Below are positions 1-6,052 of a DNA stretch of 9,462 nucleotides, in pieces. Origin of the DNA: an uncultured Bacillota bacterium (GTDB taxonomy: Bacteria; Bacillota; Clostridia; Tissierellales; Tepidimicrobiaceae); assembly GCA_937967955.1 (NCBI GenBank), contig CALBUB010000046.1:1-9462 (forward strand), given 5' to 3'. The notes under the pieces were generated by a model, which was not told where the DNA came from, ran no database searches, and was given only the letters and a program-made list of their open reading frames with translations. The translations under genes and the position numbers were made by a program. Positions within the stretch are counted from its first letter, which is position 1; each line of letters starts with the position of its first letter.

Positions 1-20
1 TAAGTCGAGGGCTTGGCCAG
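1..20 (+). rRNA. rrl: 23S rRNA, extreme 3' end (partial)
   Basis: The first bases (taagtcgagggcttggcca) match the usual 3' end of clostridial 23S rRNA, whose final GGCTTGGCC-like strand pairs with the 5' end of the molecule. The rest of the gene is outside the window. The following 30 bases are the 23S-5S spacer. The exact mature end cannot be fixed here. Confidence 0.75.
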
Positions 21-49
21 GAATATAATCTACTGTGTAGTTTAAAGGA

Positions 50-166
<117 letters not shown>

Positions 167-174
167 ACATACAT

Positions 175-213
175 AAAAAGGACCCTACTTCTTGGTGGAG
201 TAGGGTCTTTTTT
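175..213. terminator. Bidirectional terminator of the rRNA operon and tetR
   Basis: A 9-bp perfect stem (GACCCTACT at 181-189 with AGTAGGGTC at 199-207) has a 9-nt loop. It is followed by six T on the plus strand and, read from the minus strand, by a CTTTTTATG run. It can therefore end both the rRNA transcript and the convergent tetR transcript. The tetR stop codon (212-214) overlaps the T tract. Confidence 0.93.
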
Positions 214-877
214 ATTTGTTTTTATTGTTTTTATTAGTAAGGCTTTCTACAATCAAATGGATATATTTCATTGTCTTTTCCATAGCTTTATCTGTATCAA
301 TTTTATTTTTAATCACTTTCTGCAGAATTCCTTCATAAATAAGGGTACACATTTCATTTATTGTTTCTGCATCCTCTTCTCTGATGAATCCTTCTTTAAC
401 ACATTCATCAACTAATGCCATTCCCCTATCATATATGTTATGCCTTAAGAGCATTGTTGAAACCTCTTTAGGTTGAACTCCTATCTCTTCAGGAAATAGA
501 TTATAATATTCTCCAATATACTCCGATAGGTCTTTATCTAAATTTGCAAAGAAAATTGCATAATATATTTCTGGTTCTTTAAAAGAATAGTAGCAAAAGC
601 ATTCCCAAACTTTTATGAATCTATCCAGAGCGTTATCCACATTATATAGATATTTTGGCAAAGCTAAGGCATATTCTTTAATATGTTTCATGGCTGCAAA
701 TAAGATTAGATGATCCAGATTTTCAAAGTAGTTATATATTGTTGCACTGTTGAATCCCGCCTTATCTGCTACCTTTCTAATGGTAATACCACTTATCCCT
801 TCTTCTTTAATTATTTCATCAGCTGCTTCTATAAAATAGGTCATAACTCTTCTTTTTCTAATAGTCTTATAGTCCAT
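212..877 (-). CDS. TetR/AcrR-family transcriptional regulator, likely repressor of the divergent reductase operon
   Basis: The product is a 221-residue DNA-binding regulator of the usual TetR length. Residues about 8-55 form the three-helix TetR head with the helix-turn-helix at about 30-54 (ITIRKVADKAGFNSATIYNYF, with the characteristic T-x-Y-x-YF ending). The rest is an all-helical ligand/dimer domain with no family-specific signature I recognise. I chose the ATG at 877 because GAAAGGATG lies 6 bases upstream and the DYKTIRKRR N-terminus fits the family. A longer reading frame to 961 would run through the gene's own promoter. The gene diverges from the grd operon, whose promoter carries two palindromes, so it probably represses that operon and responds to a substrate or metabolite such as betaine; this is inference. 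Its 3' end shares the rRNA terminator. Confidence 0.88.
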   Translation of the reverse strand: MDYKTIRKRRVMTYFIEAADEIIKEEGISGITIRKVADKAGFNSATIYNYFENLDHLILFAAMKHIKEYALALPKYLYNVDNALDRFIKVWECFCYYSFKEPEIYYAIFFANLDKDLSEYIGEYYNLFPEEIGVQPKEVSTMLLRHNIYDRGMALVDECVKEGFIREEDAETINEMCTLIYEGILQKVIKNKIDTDKAMEKTMKYIHLIVESLTNKNNKNK

Positions 878-939
878 TTTAACATCCTTTCTAGTATTTA
901 TTAGAACGATTGTAGTTAGAATGTTTGTATGTATTAAGT

Positions 940-968
940 ATAATATCATAATTTGCAACAATAGACAA
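940..968 (-). promoter_or_regulatory. Promoter of the TetR gene
   Basis: Read on the minus strand, TTGTCT (963-968) is separated by 17 bases from TATTAT (940-945), with a TG one base before the -10 (extended -10). Transcription would start near 933, leaving a leader of about 55 nt before the ATG at 877. The -35 is about 40 bases from the nearest palindrome, so control by the same operator is possible but not obvious. Confidence 0.6.
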
Positions 969-1008
969 ACTTAAATAGGCAAACTCAAAAAAATTAACAA
1001 TAAAATAA

Positions 1009-1038
1009 CAATCATGATTGAAATATAATCATGATTAT
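1009..1038. promoter_or_regulatory. Twin palindromic boxes, candidate TetR operator
   Basis: Two copies of the 10-bp palindrome AATCATGATT lie with centres 17 bp apart: 1009-1020 (12 bp, CAATCATGATTG) and 1025-1038 (14 bp, ATAATCATGATTAT). The first overlaps the -35 of the grdA promoter and the second fills its spacer. Bound protein would exclude RNA polymerase. The natural candidate is the divergently encoded TetR protein. The repeats are seen; the binding is inferred. Confidence 0.65.
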
Positions 1039-1046
1039 GTTATCAT
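1018..1046 (+). promoter_or_regulatory. Promoter of the grdA-led operon
   Basis: TTGAAA (1018-1023), a 17-base spacer and TATCAT (1041-1046), preceded by TG at 1038-1039, give a good housekeeping-sigma extended -10 promoter. The start would be near 1053, leaving about 190 nt of untranslated leader. A 9-bp tandem repeat (ATACAATTA twice, 1045-1062) lies across the expected start site. Confidence 0.68.
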
Positions 1047-1052
1047 ACAATT

Positions 1053-1242
1053 AATACAATTAATAAAGTTTATAAAAAAGCTATTATTAATAAAAATTGC
1101 CTATAAAGATTAGGTAATTCAAAAAACTACCTAAATTCTTTCATGTTAAGTAACGTTTTTTATGAGTTTAAAAAACTTTTGTTAACTAATTTCAATAAAT
1201 TTTAATGTTAGTAAAACAAAACAAAAAGAAAGGAGTGTAAAA
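1053..1242 (+). other. AT-rich 5' leader of the grd operon
   Basis: The leader between the predicted start site and grdA carries no convincing open reading frame. It contains a hairpin with TTAGGTA (1110-1116) pairing TACCTAA (1128-1134), extendable by AAAGA (1105-1109) with TCTTT (1137-1141) across a 2-nt bulge. A weaker A/T stem follows (GTTTTTT 1155-1161 with AAAAAAC 1170-1176). I see no glycine riboswitch core or other known riboswitch. The ribosome binding site AAAGGAG sits at 1229-1235. Confidence 0.4.
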
Positions 1243-1722
1243 ATGACTATCTTCAATAAAAATTCAAAGGTAATAATAATTGGCGATAGAGACGGAATAC
1301 CAGGACCAGCAATTGAAGAGTGTGTAAAGACTACAGAAGCTGAAGTAGTATTTTCATCAACTGAGTGCTTTGTCTGAACTGCTGCAGGAGCAATGGACCT
1401 AGAAAACCAAAAGAGGGTTAAAGAGTTAACTGAAAAATATGGCACTGAAAACATGATAGTAATAATTGGAGGTGCTGAAGCAGAAGCTGCAGGATTAGCA
1501 GCTGAAACTGTCACAGCAGGAGACCCTACTTTTGCAGGTCCATTAGCAGGAGTCCAGTTAGGACTTAGAGTATATCATGCAGTAGAACCTGAATTTAAAG
1601 AATCTGTTGATCCAAATGTTTATGATGAACAAATAGGTATGATGGAAATGGTTCTAGATGTGGATGAAATAATCAATGAAGTAAAGAGCATCAGAGATCA
1701 ATACTGCAAATTTAAAGATTAA
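1243..1722 (+). CDS. grdA: Glycine/sarcosine/betaine reductase selenoprotein A (GrdA), with in-frame UGA as selenocysteine
   Basis: GrdA is the small carrier selenoprotein shared by glycine, sarcosine and betaine reductases. Its selenol takes the two-carbon unit from component B as a Se-carboxymethyl group and passes it to component C, which forms acetyl phosphate. The reading frame is 159 residues and continuous only if the TGA at 1375-1377 is read as Sec45, giving the family's Cys-Phe-Val-Sec motif (C42, U45) followed by TAAGAMDLENQ. The N-terminal beta strand VIIIGDRDGIPGPA and the later MIVIIGGAEAEAAGLAAET are typical of GrdA. The start ATG has AAAGGAG 7 bases upstream. The 30-base gap to the next gene puts it first in the operon. 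Automatic callers would start at the internal ATG 1393 and lose the active site. Confidence 0.96.
1375..1392 (+). promoter_or_regulatory. Selenocysteine UGA and putative SECIS hairpin of grdA
   Basis: The in-frame TGA (1375-1377) is followed by a small hairpin: TGCT (1380-1383), loop GCAGG, AGCA (1389-1392). The loop begins only 6 nt after the UGA, closer than most bacterial SECIS elements. A second weak stem (AACC 1405-1408 with GGTT 1416-1419) lies further on. The recoding itself is secure from protein homology; which fold binds SelB is uncertain. Confidence 0.55.
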
Positions 1723-1752
1723 CTAAATATGATGTTCAGAGGAGTGTGAAAT

Positions 1753-3078
1753 ATGAAACTTGAGTTAGGTAATTTCTATGTTAAAGATATAGTATTTGGC
1801 GATAGAACTTCCTATTCCAATGGAATATTAACCATTAACAAAGAGGAAGCATTAAAGGTAGTAATGGAAGATGAACATATAACTGAAGCAGATCTGTATA
1901 TAGTAAAACCAGGGGATAGGGTAAGATTAGTGCCAGTTAAAGAAGCAATTGAACCAAGAGTTAGAGTAGGTGGAGGTCCTGTATTTCCAGGAGTAACTGG
2001 AAAACTAATGCAAGCAGGTAATGGTAGAACTCATGCTTTAAAAGACTGCAGCGTACTGGTTGTAGGAAAGCATTGGGGTGGATTCCAAGATGGACTAATA
2101 GATATGAGCGGTGAAGGTGCAAAGTACACTTATTTTTCCCAGCTAAAGAATATAGTCCTTGTTGCAGATACTGATGAAGATTTTGAAAAGCATGAGCAGC
2201 AAAAGAAAAACAGAGCCTTAAGATGGGCTGGAATGAGATTAGCTGAATACATTGGTTCCTGTGTTAAGAACTTAGAACCAGAAGAATTGGAAACTTTTGA
2301 ATTAGAGCCTATAACAAAGCGTTCTGATGATGTAAAAGATTTACCTTCAGTAGTACTTGTACTTCAATTCCAATCACAAATGGAAGAATTAGGATATAAC
2401 GATCTAATATATGGATGGGATACCAATAGAATGCTACCAACCTTTATGCATCCAAATGAGATATTGGATGGAGCAGTAATATCAGGAAGCTTCATGCCTT
2501 GCTCATCTAAATGGTCTACTTATGATATTCAAAATTTCCCAATGATAAGAAGATTATATAAGGAGCATGGAAAGACTATAAACTTCTTAGGTGTAATAGC
2601 AACTAATCTAAATGTAGCTATGGATCAAAAGGAAAGAGCTGCTATGTTTGTAGCCCAAATGGCTAAATCCTTAGGTGCAGATGGTGCAATAGTTGCAGAG
2701 GAAGGATACGGAAACCCAGATGCAGACTTCATAGCTTGTATTGTTGCTTTAGAGGATGCAGGGATTAAGACTGTTGGCTTAACTCCAGAATGTACAGGTA
2801 GAGATGGAAGATCTCAACCTCTAGTAACTGTAGACCCTAAAGCGGATGCAATTGTTTCAACAGGAGATGTTTCACATTTAATAGAGCTTCCACCTATGGA
2901 AACTGTAATAGGAGAACTTGAATCTTTAGCAAGAGATGGCCTTGCAGGAGGATGGGCAGTAGATGAAATCCTTGGACCATCAGTTAGGGAAGATGGTTCA
3001 ATAATAATGGAGAACAACTCCATGTTCTGTGGAGACCAGGTAGTTGGTTGGTCAACAAAGACGGTTAAGGAATTTTAA
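1753..3078 (+). CDS. grdI: Component B pyruvoyl-type proprotein, GrdE/GrdG/GrdI family, probably betaine (GrdI)
   Basis: This 441-residue protein belongs to the family of component B proproteins (GrdE for glycine, GrdG for sarcosine, GrdI for betaine). In the family the chain cleaves itself at an internal cysteine, giving two subunits, the C-terminal one capped by a pyruvoyl group used in substrate binding. The best candidate for that cysteine is Cys250 in SGSFMPCSSKWSTYD, near the position known for GrdE; the preceding residue is Pro. Other family-like stretches are RVGGGPVFPGVTGKL (about 71-85), VGKHWGGFQDGLIDMSG (about 104-120) and GADGAIVAEEGYGNPDADF (about 308-326). The ATG has AGAGGAGTG upstream, and only 12 bases separate the stop from the next gene. 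Naming it GrdI rests on the BCCT transporter gene in the operon; sarcosine (GrdG) is the main alternative. Confidence 0.9.
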   Translation: MKLELGNFYVKDIVFGDRTSYSNGILTINKEEALKVVMEDEHITEADLYIVKPGDRVRLVPVKEAIEPRVRVGGGPVFPGVTGKLMQAGNGRTHALKDCSVLVVGKHWGGFQDGLIDMSGEGAKYTYFSQLKNIVLVADTDEDFEKHEQQKKNRALRWAGMRLAEYIGSCVKNLEPEELETFELEPITKRSDDVKDLPSVVLVLQFQSQMEELGYNDLIYGWDTNRMLPTFMHPNEILDGAVISGSFMPCSSKWSTYDIQNFPMIRRLYKEHGKTINFLGVIATNLNVAMDQKERAAMFVAQMAKSLGADGAIVAEEGYGNPDADFIACIVALEDAGIKTVGLTPECTGRDGRSQPLVTVDPKADAIVSTGDVSHLIELPPMETVIGELESLARDGLAGGWAVDEILGPSVREDGSIIMENNSMFCGDQVVGWSTKTVKEF

Positions 3079-3090
3079 GGAGGTGTAAAT

Positions 3091-4401
3091 ATGAAGAAGG
3101 CCATAGTTTATATAAATCAGTTCTTTGGTCAAATTGGTGGAGAAGATAAAGCAGATTTTGAGCCTGTTATTAGAGAAGGATTAGTAGGACCTGCTATAGA
3201 GTATCAAAATCAGTTGGGAGATGAGGTAAAAGTCACTCATACAATCATATGTGGTGACAACTTTATGGGATCCCATACAGAAGAAGCTATAAATACTATA
3301 TTAGGATTTTTAGAGGATAAGGAATTTGATATATTCTTTGCTGGGCCAGCTTTTAGAGCAGGAAGATACGGAACAGCTTGTGGTCATATTGGAAAAGCAG
3401 TAAAAGAGAAATTCAACGTACCAGTTATAACTTCCATGAATGATGAAAACCCAGGAGTGGAAATGTTCCGCAGAGACCTATATATATTCAAAGGCGGAGC
3501 TAGTGCAGCTAGCATGAAGAAGGATATCAAGAAAATGGTTGACTTTGGAAAGAAAATATTAAAGGGAGAAGAGCTGCTTTCTGCAGAAGAGGAAGGTTAT
3601 TTTGGAAGAGGAATAAGAAAGCAAGTATGGTTAGATCCACCTGTAACAGCAGCAGATAGAGTTATGGATATGCTTCTAAAGAAGCTTAAAGGTGAGCCTT
3701 TCAAAACAGAGTTGCCAATACCACCTCAAGATAAAGTTCTAATAGCTCCTCCTATCAAGGACTTATCTAAAGCGACTATAGCAATAGTCACTTCAGGCGG
3801 TATAGTTCCAGTAGATAATCCAGACCGAATCCAATCAGCATCAGCCACAAGATGGGGTAGGTATGATATTTCAGGATTGGATAGATTGGAAAAAGGAGTA
3901 TTTAAGACCATACATGCTGGCTTTGACCCTGCAGTAGCCAATGAAGATCCTAATGTAATAGTGCCATTGGATGCCATGAGGGCTTTTGAAAGAGAAGGTA
4001 AAATAGGTAAATTACATGAATATTTCTATTCAACAGTTGGTACAGGAACAACTCAAGGGGAAGCTGCTAGAATGGCTAAGGAAATGATTCCATATTTAAA
4101 GGAAGCAAATGTAGATGGCGTTATACTGATTTCAACCTGAGGTACCTGTACACGTTGCGGTGCAACGATGGTAAAAGAAATTGAGCGTGCTGGTATACCA
4201 GTAGTTCAAATGTGCAACTTAATTCCAGTAGCTAAAAGCGTAGGCTCAAACAGAATAGTTCCAACTATATCCATACCTTATCCACTTGGAGACCCAACTA
4301 AGACTAAGGAAGAACAATGGAAGATTAGATATCACAGGGTAAAAGTAGCCCTTGATGCATTAACAGCTGATATTAAAGAGCAAACAGTATTTGAGGTATA
4401 A
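3091..4401 (+). CDS. grdH: Component B selenoprotein, GrdB/GrdF/GrdH family, probably betaine (GrdH), with in-frame UGA
   Basis: This is the selenocysteine subunit of component B, which with the pyruvoyl partner cleaves the substrate C-N bond and hands the carboxymethyl group to GrdA. It is 436 residues long when the TGA at 4138-4140 is read as Sec350, giving the family redox motif U350-G-T-C353-T-R-C356. The frame stays open on both sides of the TGA, and the downstream part (MVKEIERAGIPVVQMCNLIPVAKSVG to the end) is typical GrdB-family C-terminus. Upstream marks are the N-terminal YINQFFGQIGGEDKAD and GGIVPVDNPDRIQSASATRWGRYDI (about 236-260). Translation starts 12 bases after the previous stop with an AAGGAGGTG site overlapping that stop. 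Substrate is inferred as betaine from the next gene. Gene callers would split it at 4140 and restart at 4168. Confidence 0.94.
4138..4167 (+). promoter_or_regulatory. Selenocysteine UGA and SECIS-like hairpin of grdH
   Basis: After the TGA (4138-4140) a perfect 6-bp stem CGTTGC (4153-4158) and GCAACG (4162-4167) closes a GGT triloop about 18 nt downstream. Stem and G-rich apical loop resemble the upper stem of the E. coli fdhF SECIS (a GUUGC/GCA stem with GGU in the loop), at a suitable spacing. SelB recognition is inferred. Confidence 0.7.
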
Positions 4402-4409
4402 TAAAAGCC

Positions 4410-4448
4410 CAGTTCAAAAAGGGGTGGATAATCCCCCTTTTTGAACTG
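4410..4448 (+). terminator. Intergenic 15-bp hairpin between grdH and the transporter gene
   Basis: A perfect stem (CAGTTCAAAAAGGGG 4410-4424 with CCCCTTTTTGAACTG 4434-4448) has a 9-nt loop. No T tract follows the whole hairpin, but the inner GGGG/CCCC stem is followed by TTTTT, so it could act as a leaky terminator. It could also be an mRNA-stabilising or processing structure that sets transporter expression apart from the reductase. Confidence 0.6.
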
Positions 4449-4464
4449 AAACAGGAGGGAAACT

Positions 4465-5958
4465 ATGGATAATGTAAAATCAAAGGATAATAAAGTGTTT
4501 TTCATATCCCTTATCTTTACAATAATAATAGTTCTATGGGGGATAATAGGCCAAGAAAGCTTTGGAAATTTTGCAAATTCCCTGCTAAACTTCCTGACTA
4601 ATAATTTTGGATGGCTATATCTAATATCCATGTTATCTTTTGTAATCTTTACTATCTGTATAGCTTTTAGTAAGTACGGAAATGTAAAATTAGGTCCAGA
4701 TGATAGTGAACCTGAATTCAGCGATGCATCATGGTTTGCTATGCTATTTGGTGCAGGAATGGGTATAGGGCTTGTATTTTGGGGTGTAGCCGAACCTCTT
4801 TCTCATTTTGTAAATCCTCCTAGTGGATTAGAGCCAGGAAGCATTGCTGCAGCAGATTTTGCTATAAAAGCTTCATATATGCATTGGGGCTTTCATCCAT
4901 GGGCAAACTACAGCATCATAGGATTGGCTTTAGCCTATTTCCAATTTAGAAAAAACGCCCCTGGCCTTATTAGCAGCATATTTATACCTCTGTTTGGTGA
5001 AGAAAGGATCAATGGACCAATAGGTAAAATAATAGATATTTTTGCAGTTTTCGCTACAGTAGCAGGAGTAGCTACATCTTTAGGGTTGGGAACTTTACAG
5101 ATAAATAGCGGATTGAACTATCTGTTTAAGATACCAGAAACATCATTGGTTCAGATAATTATTATAGCAGCAATAACAGTCATAGCAATTTGGACTGCTG
5201 TTAGCGGAATAGATAAAGGTATTAAAATATTAGGGGATATCAATTTGTATTTAGCATGCGGATTGCTAATTCTTGTTATCATATTAGGCCCCACATTGCC
5301 TATAATCAATAATTTCACTAATGGAATGGGATTATATATCAACGATTTCTTTAAGGATAGCCTTAATATAAGTGCCTTTGGAGATAACAGTTGGGTTAAT
5401 GGTTGGAGAATTTTTTACTGGGCATGGTGGATAGCGTGGGCACCCTTTGTAGGTAGTTTTATTGCAAGAATTTCAAAAGGGAGAACAATTAGGGAATTTA
5501 TCATAGGAGTTATCATTGTTCCAGCATTGGTATCCATAGTTTGGTTTGCTGCCTTTGGTAGCTTAGGATTAAATCTTACGGATAGTATGGGATTAGAAGC
5601 ATTGTCAGAAGCTGCAAAACTTCCTGAAACTGCTCTATTCAAAATTCTTGAGTATTATCCTTTAACAGGAATACTATCCTTTATTACAGTAATATTGTTA
5701 TGTACCTTCTTCATAACATCTTCTAATTCTGCTACATTTGTATTAGGAATGTTTACTTCCCAAGGGGATTTAAATCCAGCTAATAATAAGAAATTCTTAT
5801 GGGGAATAGTTCAAGCCCTTTTAGCTACAGCATTATTGTTAGCCGGAGGATTAGAGGCACTGCAAACTGCTTCTGTTGCAGCAGCTTTCCCATTTATATT
5901 TGTAATGTTGCTGGCAATGGTATCCATTTTAAAAGCCTTAAAACAAGAGAAGATATAA
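4465..5958 (+). CDS. BCCT-family transporter, probably glycine betaine uptake
   Basis: This is a 497-residue inner-membrane carrier of the betaine/choline/carnitine transporter family (LeuT fold, about 12 membrane helices). Signature stretches are the glycine-rich GMGIG at 98-102 within FGAGMGIGLVFWGVAEPLSHF, and the tryptophan-rich eighth helix YWAWWIAWAPFVGSF (318-332), which lines the trimethylammonium site in BetP-type proteins. The family's ARISKGRTIREF loop (334-345) follows at once. The N- and C-termini are short, without the long C-terminal osmosensory tail of BetP, so nutrient uptake fits better than osmoprotection. The ATG has AGGAGGG 7 bases upstream. It is 63 bases after grdH, on the same strand, with a hairpin between. 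It probably supplies the reductase with substrate. Choline or carnitine as substrate cannot be excluded. Confidence 0.92.
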   Translation: MDNVKSKDNKVFFISLIFTIIIVLWGIIGQESFGNFANSLLNFLTNNFGWLYLISMLSFVIFTICIAFSKYGNVKLGPDDSEPEFSDASWFAMLFGAGMGIGLVFWGVAEPLSHFVNPPSGLEPGSIAAADFAIKASYMHWGFHPWANYSIIGLALAYFQFRKNAPGLISSIFIPLFGEERINGPIGKIIDIFAVFATVAGVATSLGLGTLQINSGLNYLFKIPETSLVQIIIIAAITVIAIWTAVSGIDKGIKILGDINLYLACGLLILVIILGPTLPIINNFTNGMGLYINDFFKDSLNISAFGDNSWVNGWRIFYWAWWIAWAPFVGSFIARISKGRTIREFIIGVIIVPALVSIVWFAAFGSLGLNLTDSMGLEALSEAAKLPETALFKILEYYPLTGILSFITVILLCTFFITSSNSATFVLGMFTSQGDLNPANNKKFLWGIVQALLATALLLAGGLEALQTASVAAAFPFIFVMLLAMVSILKALKQEKI

Positions 5959-5963
5959 AGTAT

Positions 5964-5999
5964 AAACTCTGCTCTAATTTAGAGCAGAGTTTTATATTT
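5964..5999 (+). terminator. Rho-independent terminator after the transporter gene
   Basis: A 13-bp perfect stem (AAACTCTGCTCTA 5964-5976 with TAGAGCAGAGTTT 5980-5992) and a tight loop are followed by TTATATTT. It begins 5 bases after the transporter stop codon and marks the end of the grd operon. Confidence 0.9.
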
Positions 6000-6018
6000 C
6001 TGTTCTAGGATAAGCTTT

Positions 6019-6045
6019 CCTGATAATAGATTAGTTATCAGGGGG
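6019..6045 (+). promoter_or_regulatory. Hairpin overlapping the ribosome binding site of the YkvI-family gene
   Basis: CCTGATAA (6019-6026) pairs perfectly with TTATCAGG (6035-6042) around an 8-nt loop. Its last two G belong to the GGGGG ribosome binding site (6041-6045) of the GTG start at 6053, so folding would partly hide that site. A regulatory role is speculative. Confidence 0.4.
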
Positions 6046-6052
6046 TATTAAA

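Noticed and set aside
878..961. A 28-residue longer N-terminus of the TetR protein starting at 961
   Set aside because: The extra part overlaps the gene's -10 promoter element and looks like random AT-rich translation. The ATG at 877 has a good ribosome binding site and the family N-terminus.
1045..1062. Tandem 9-bp repeat ATACAATTA at the predicted start site
   Set aside because: Only two copies in very AT-rich sequence; chance is likely and no function can be supported.
1053..1242. A glycine riboswitch ahead of grdA
   Set aside because: The leader is extremely A/T-rich and lacks the conserved G-rich cores of the glycine aptamer.
1182..1514. Minus-strand open frame opposite grdA
   Set aside because: It is a shadow of grdA codon usage with no ribosome binding site or recognisable domain. 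The same applies to the other short opposite-strand frames within the grd, transporter and MocR genes.
1393..1722. A separate 109-residue gene starting at ATG 1393
   Set aside because: It has no ribosome binding site of its own and is the C-terminal part of GrdA after the selenocysteine UGA.
4168..4401. A separate 77-residue gene, with grdH ending at 4140 as a truncated pseudogene
   Set aside because: Both parts are in one frame, joined by a TGA exactly at the family's selenocysteine position, followed by CxxC and a SECIS-like hairpin. It is one functional gene.
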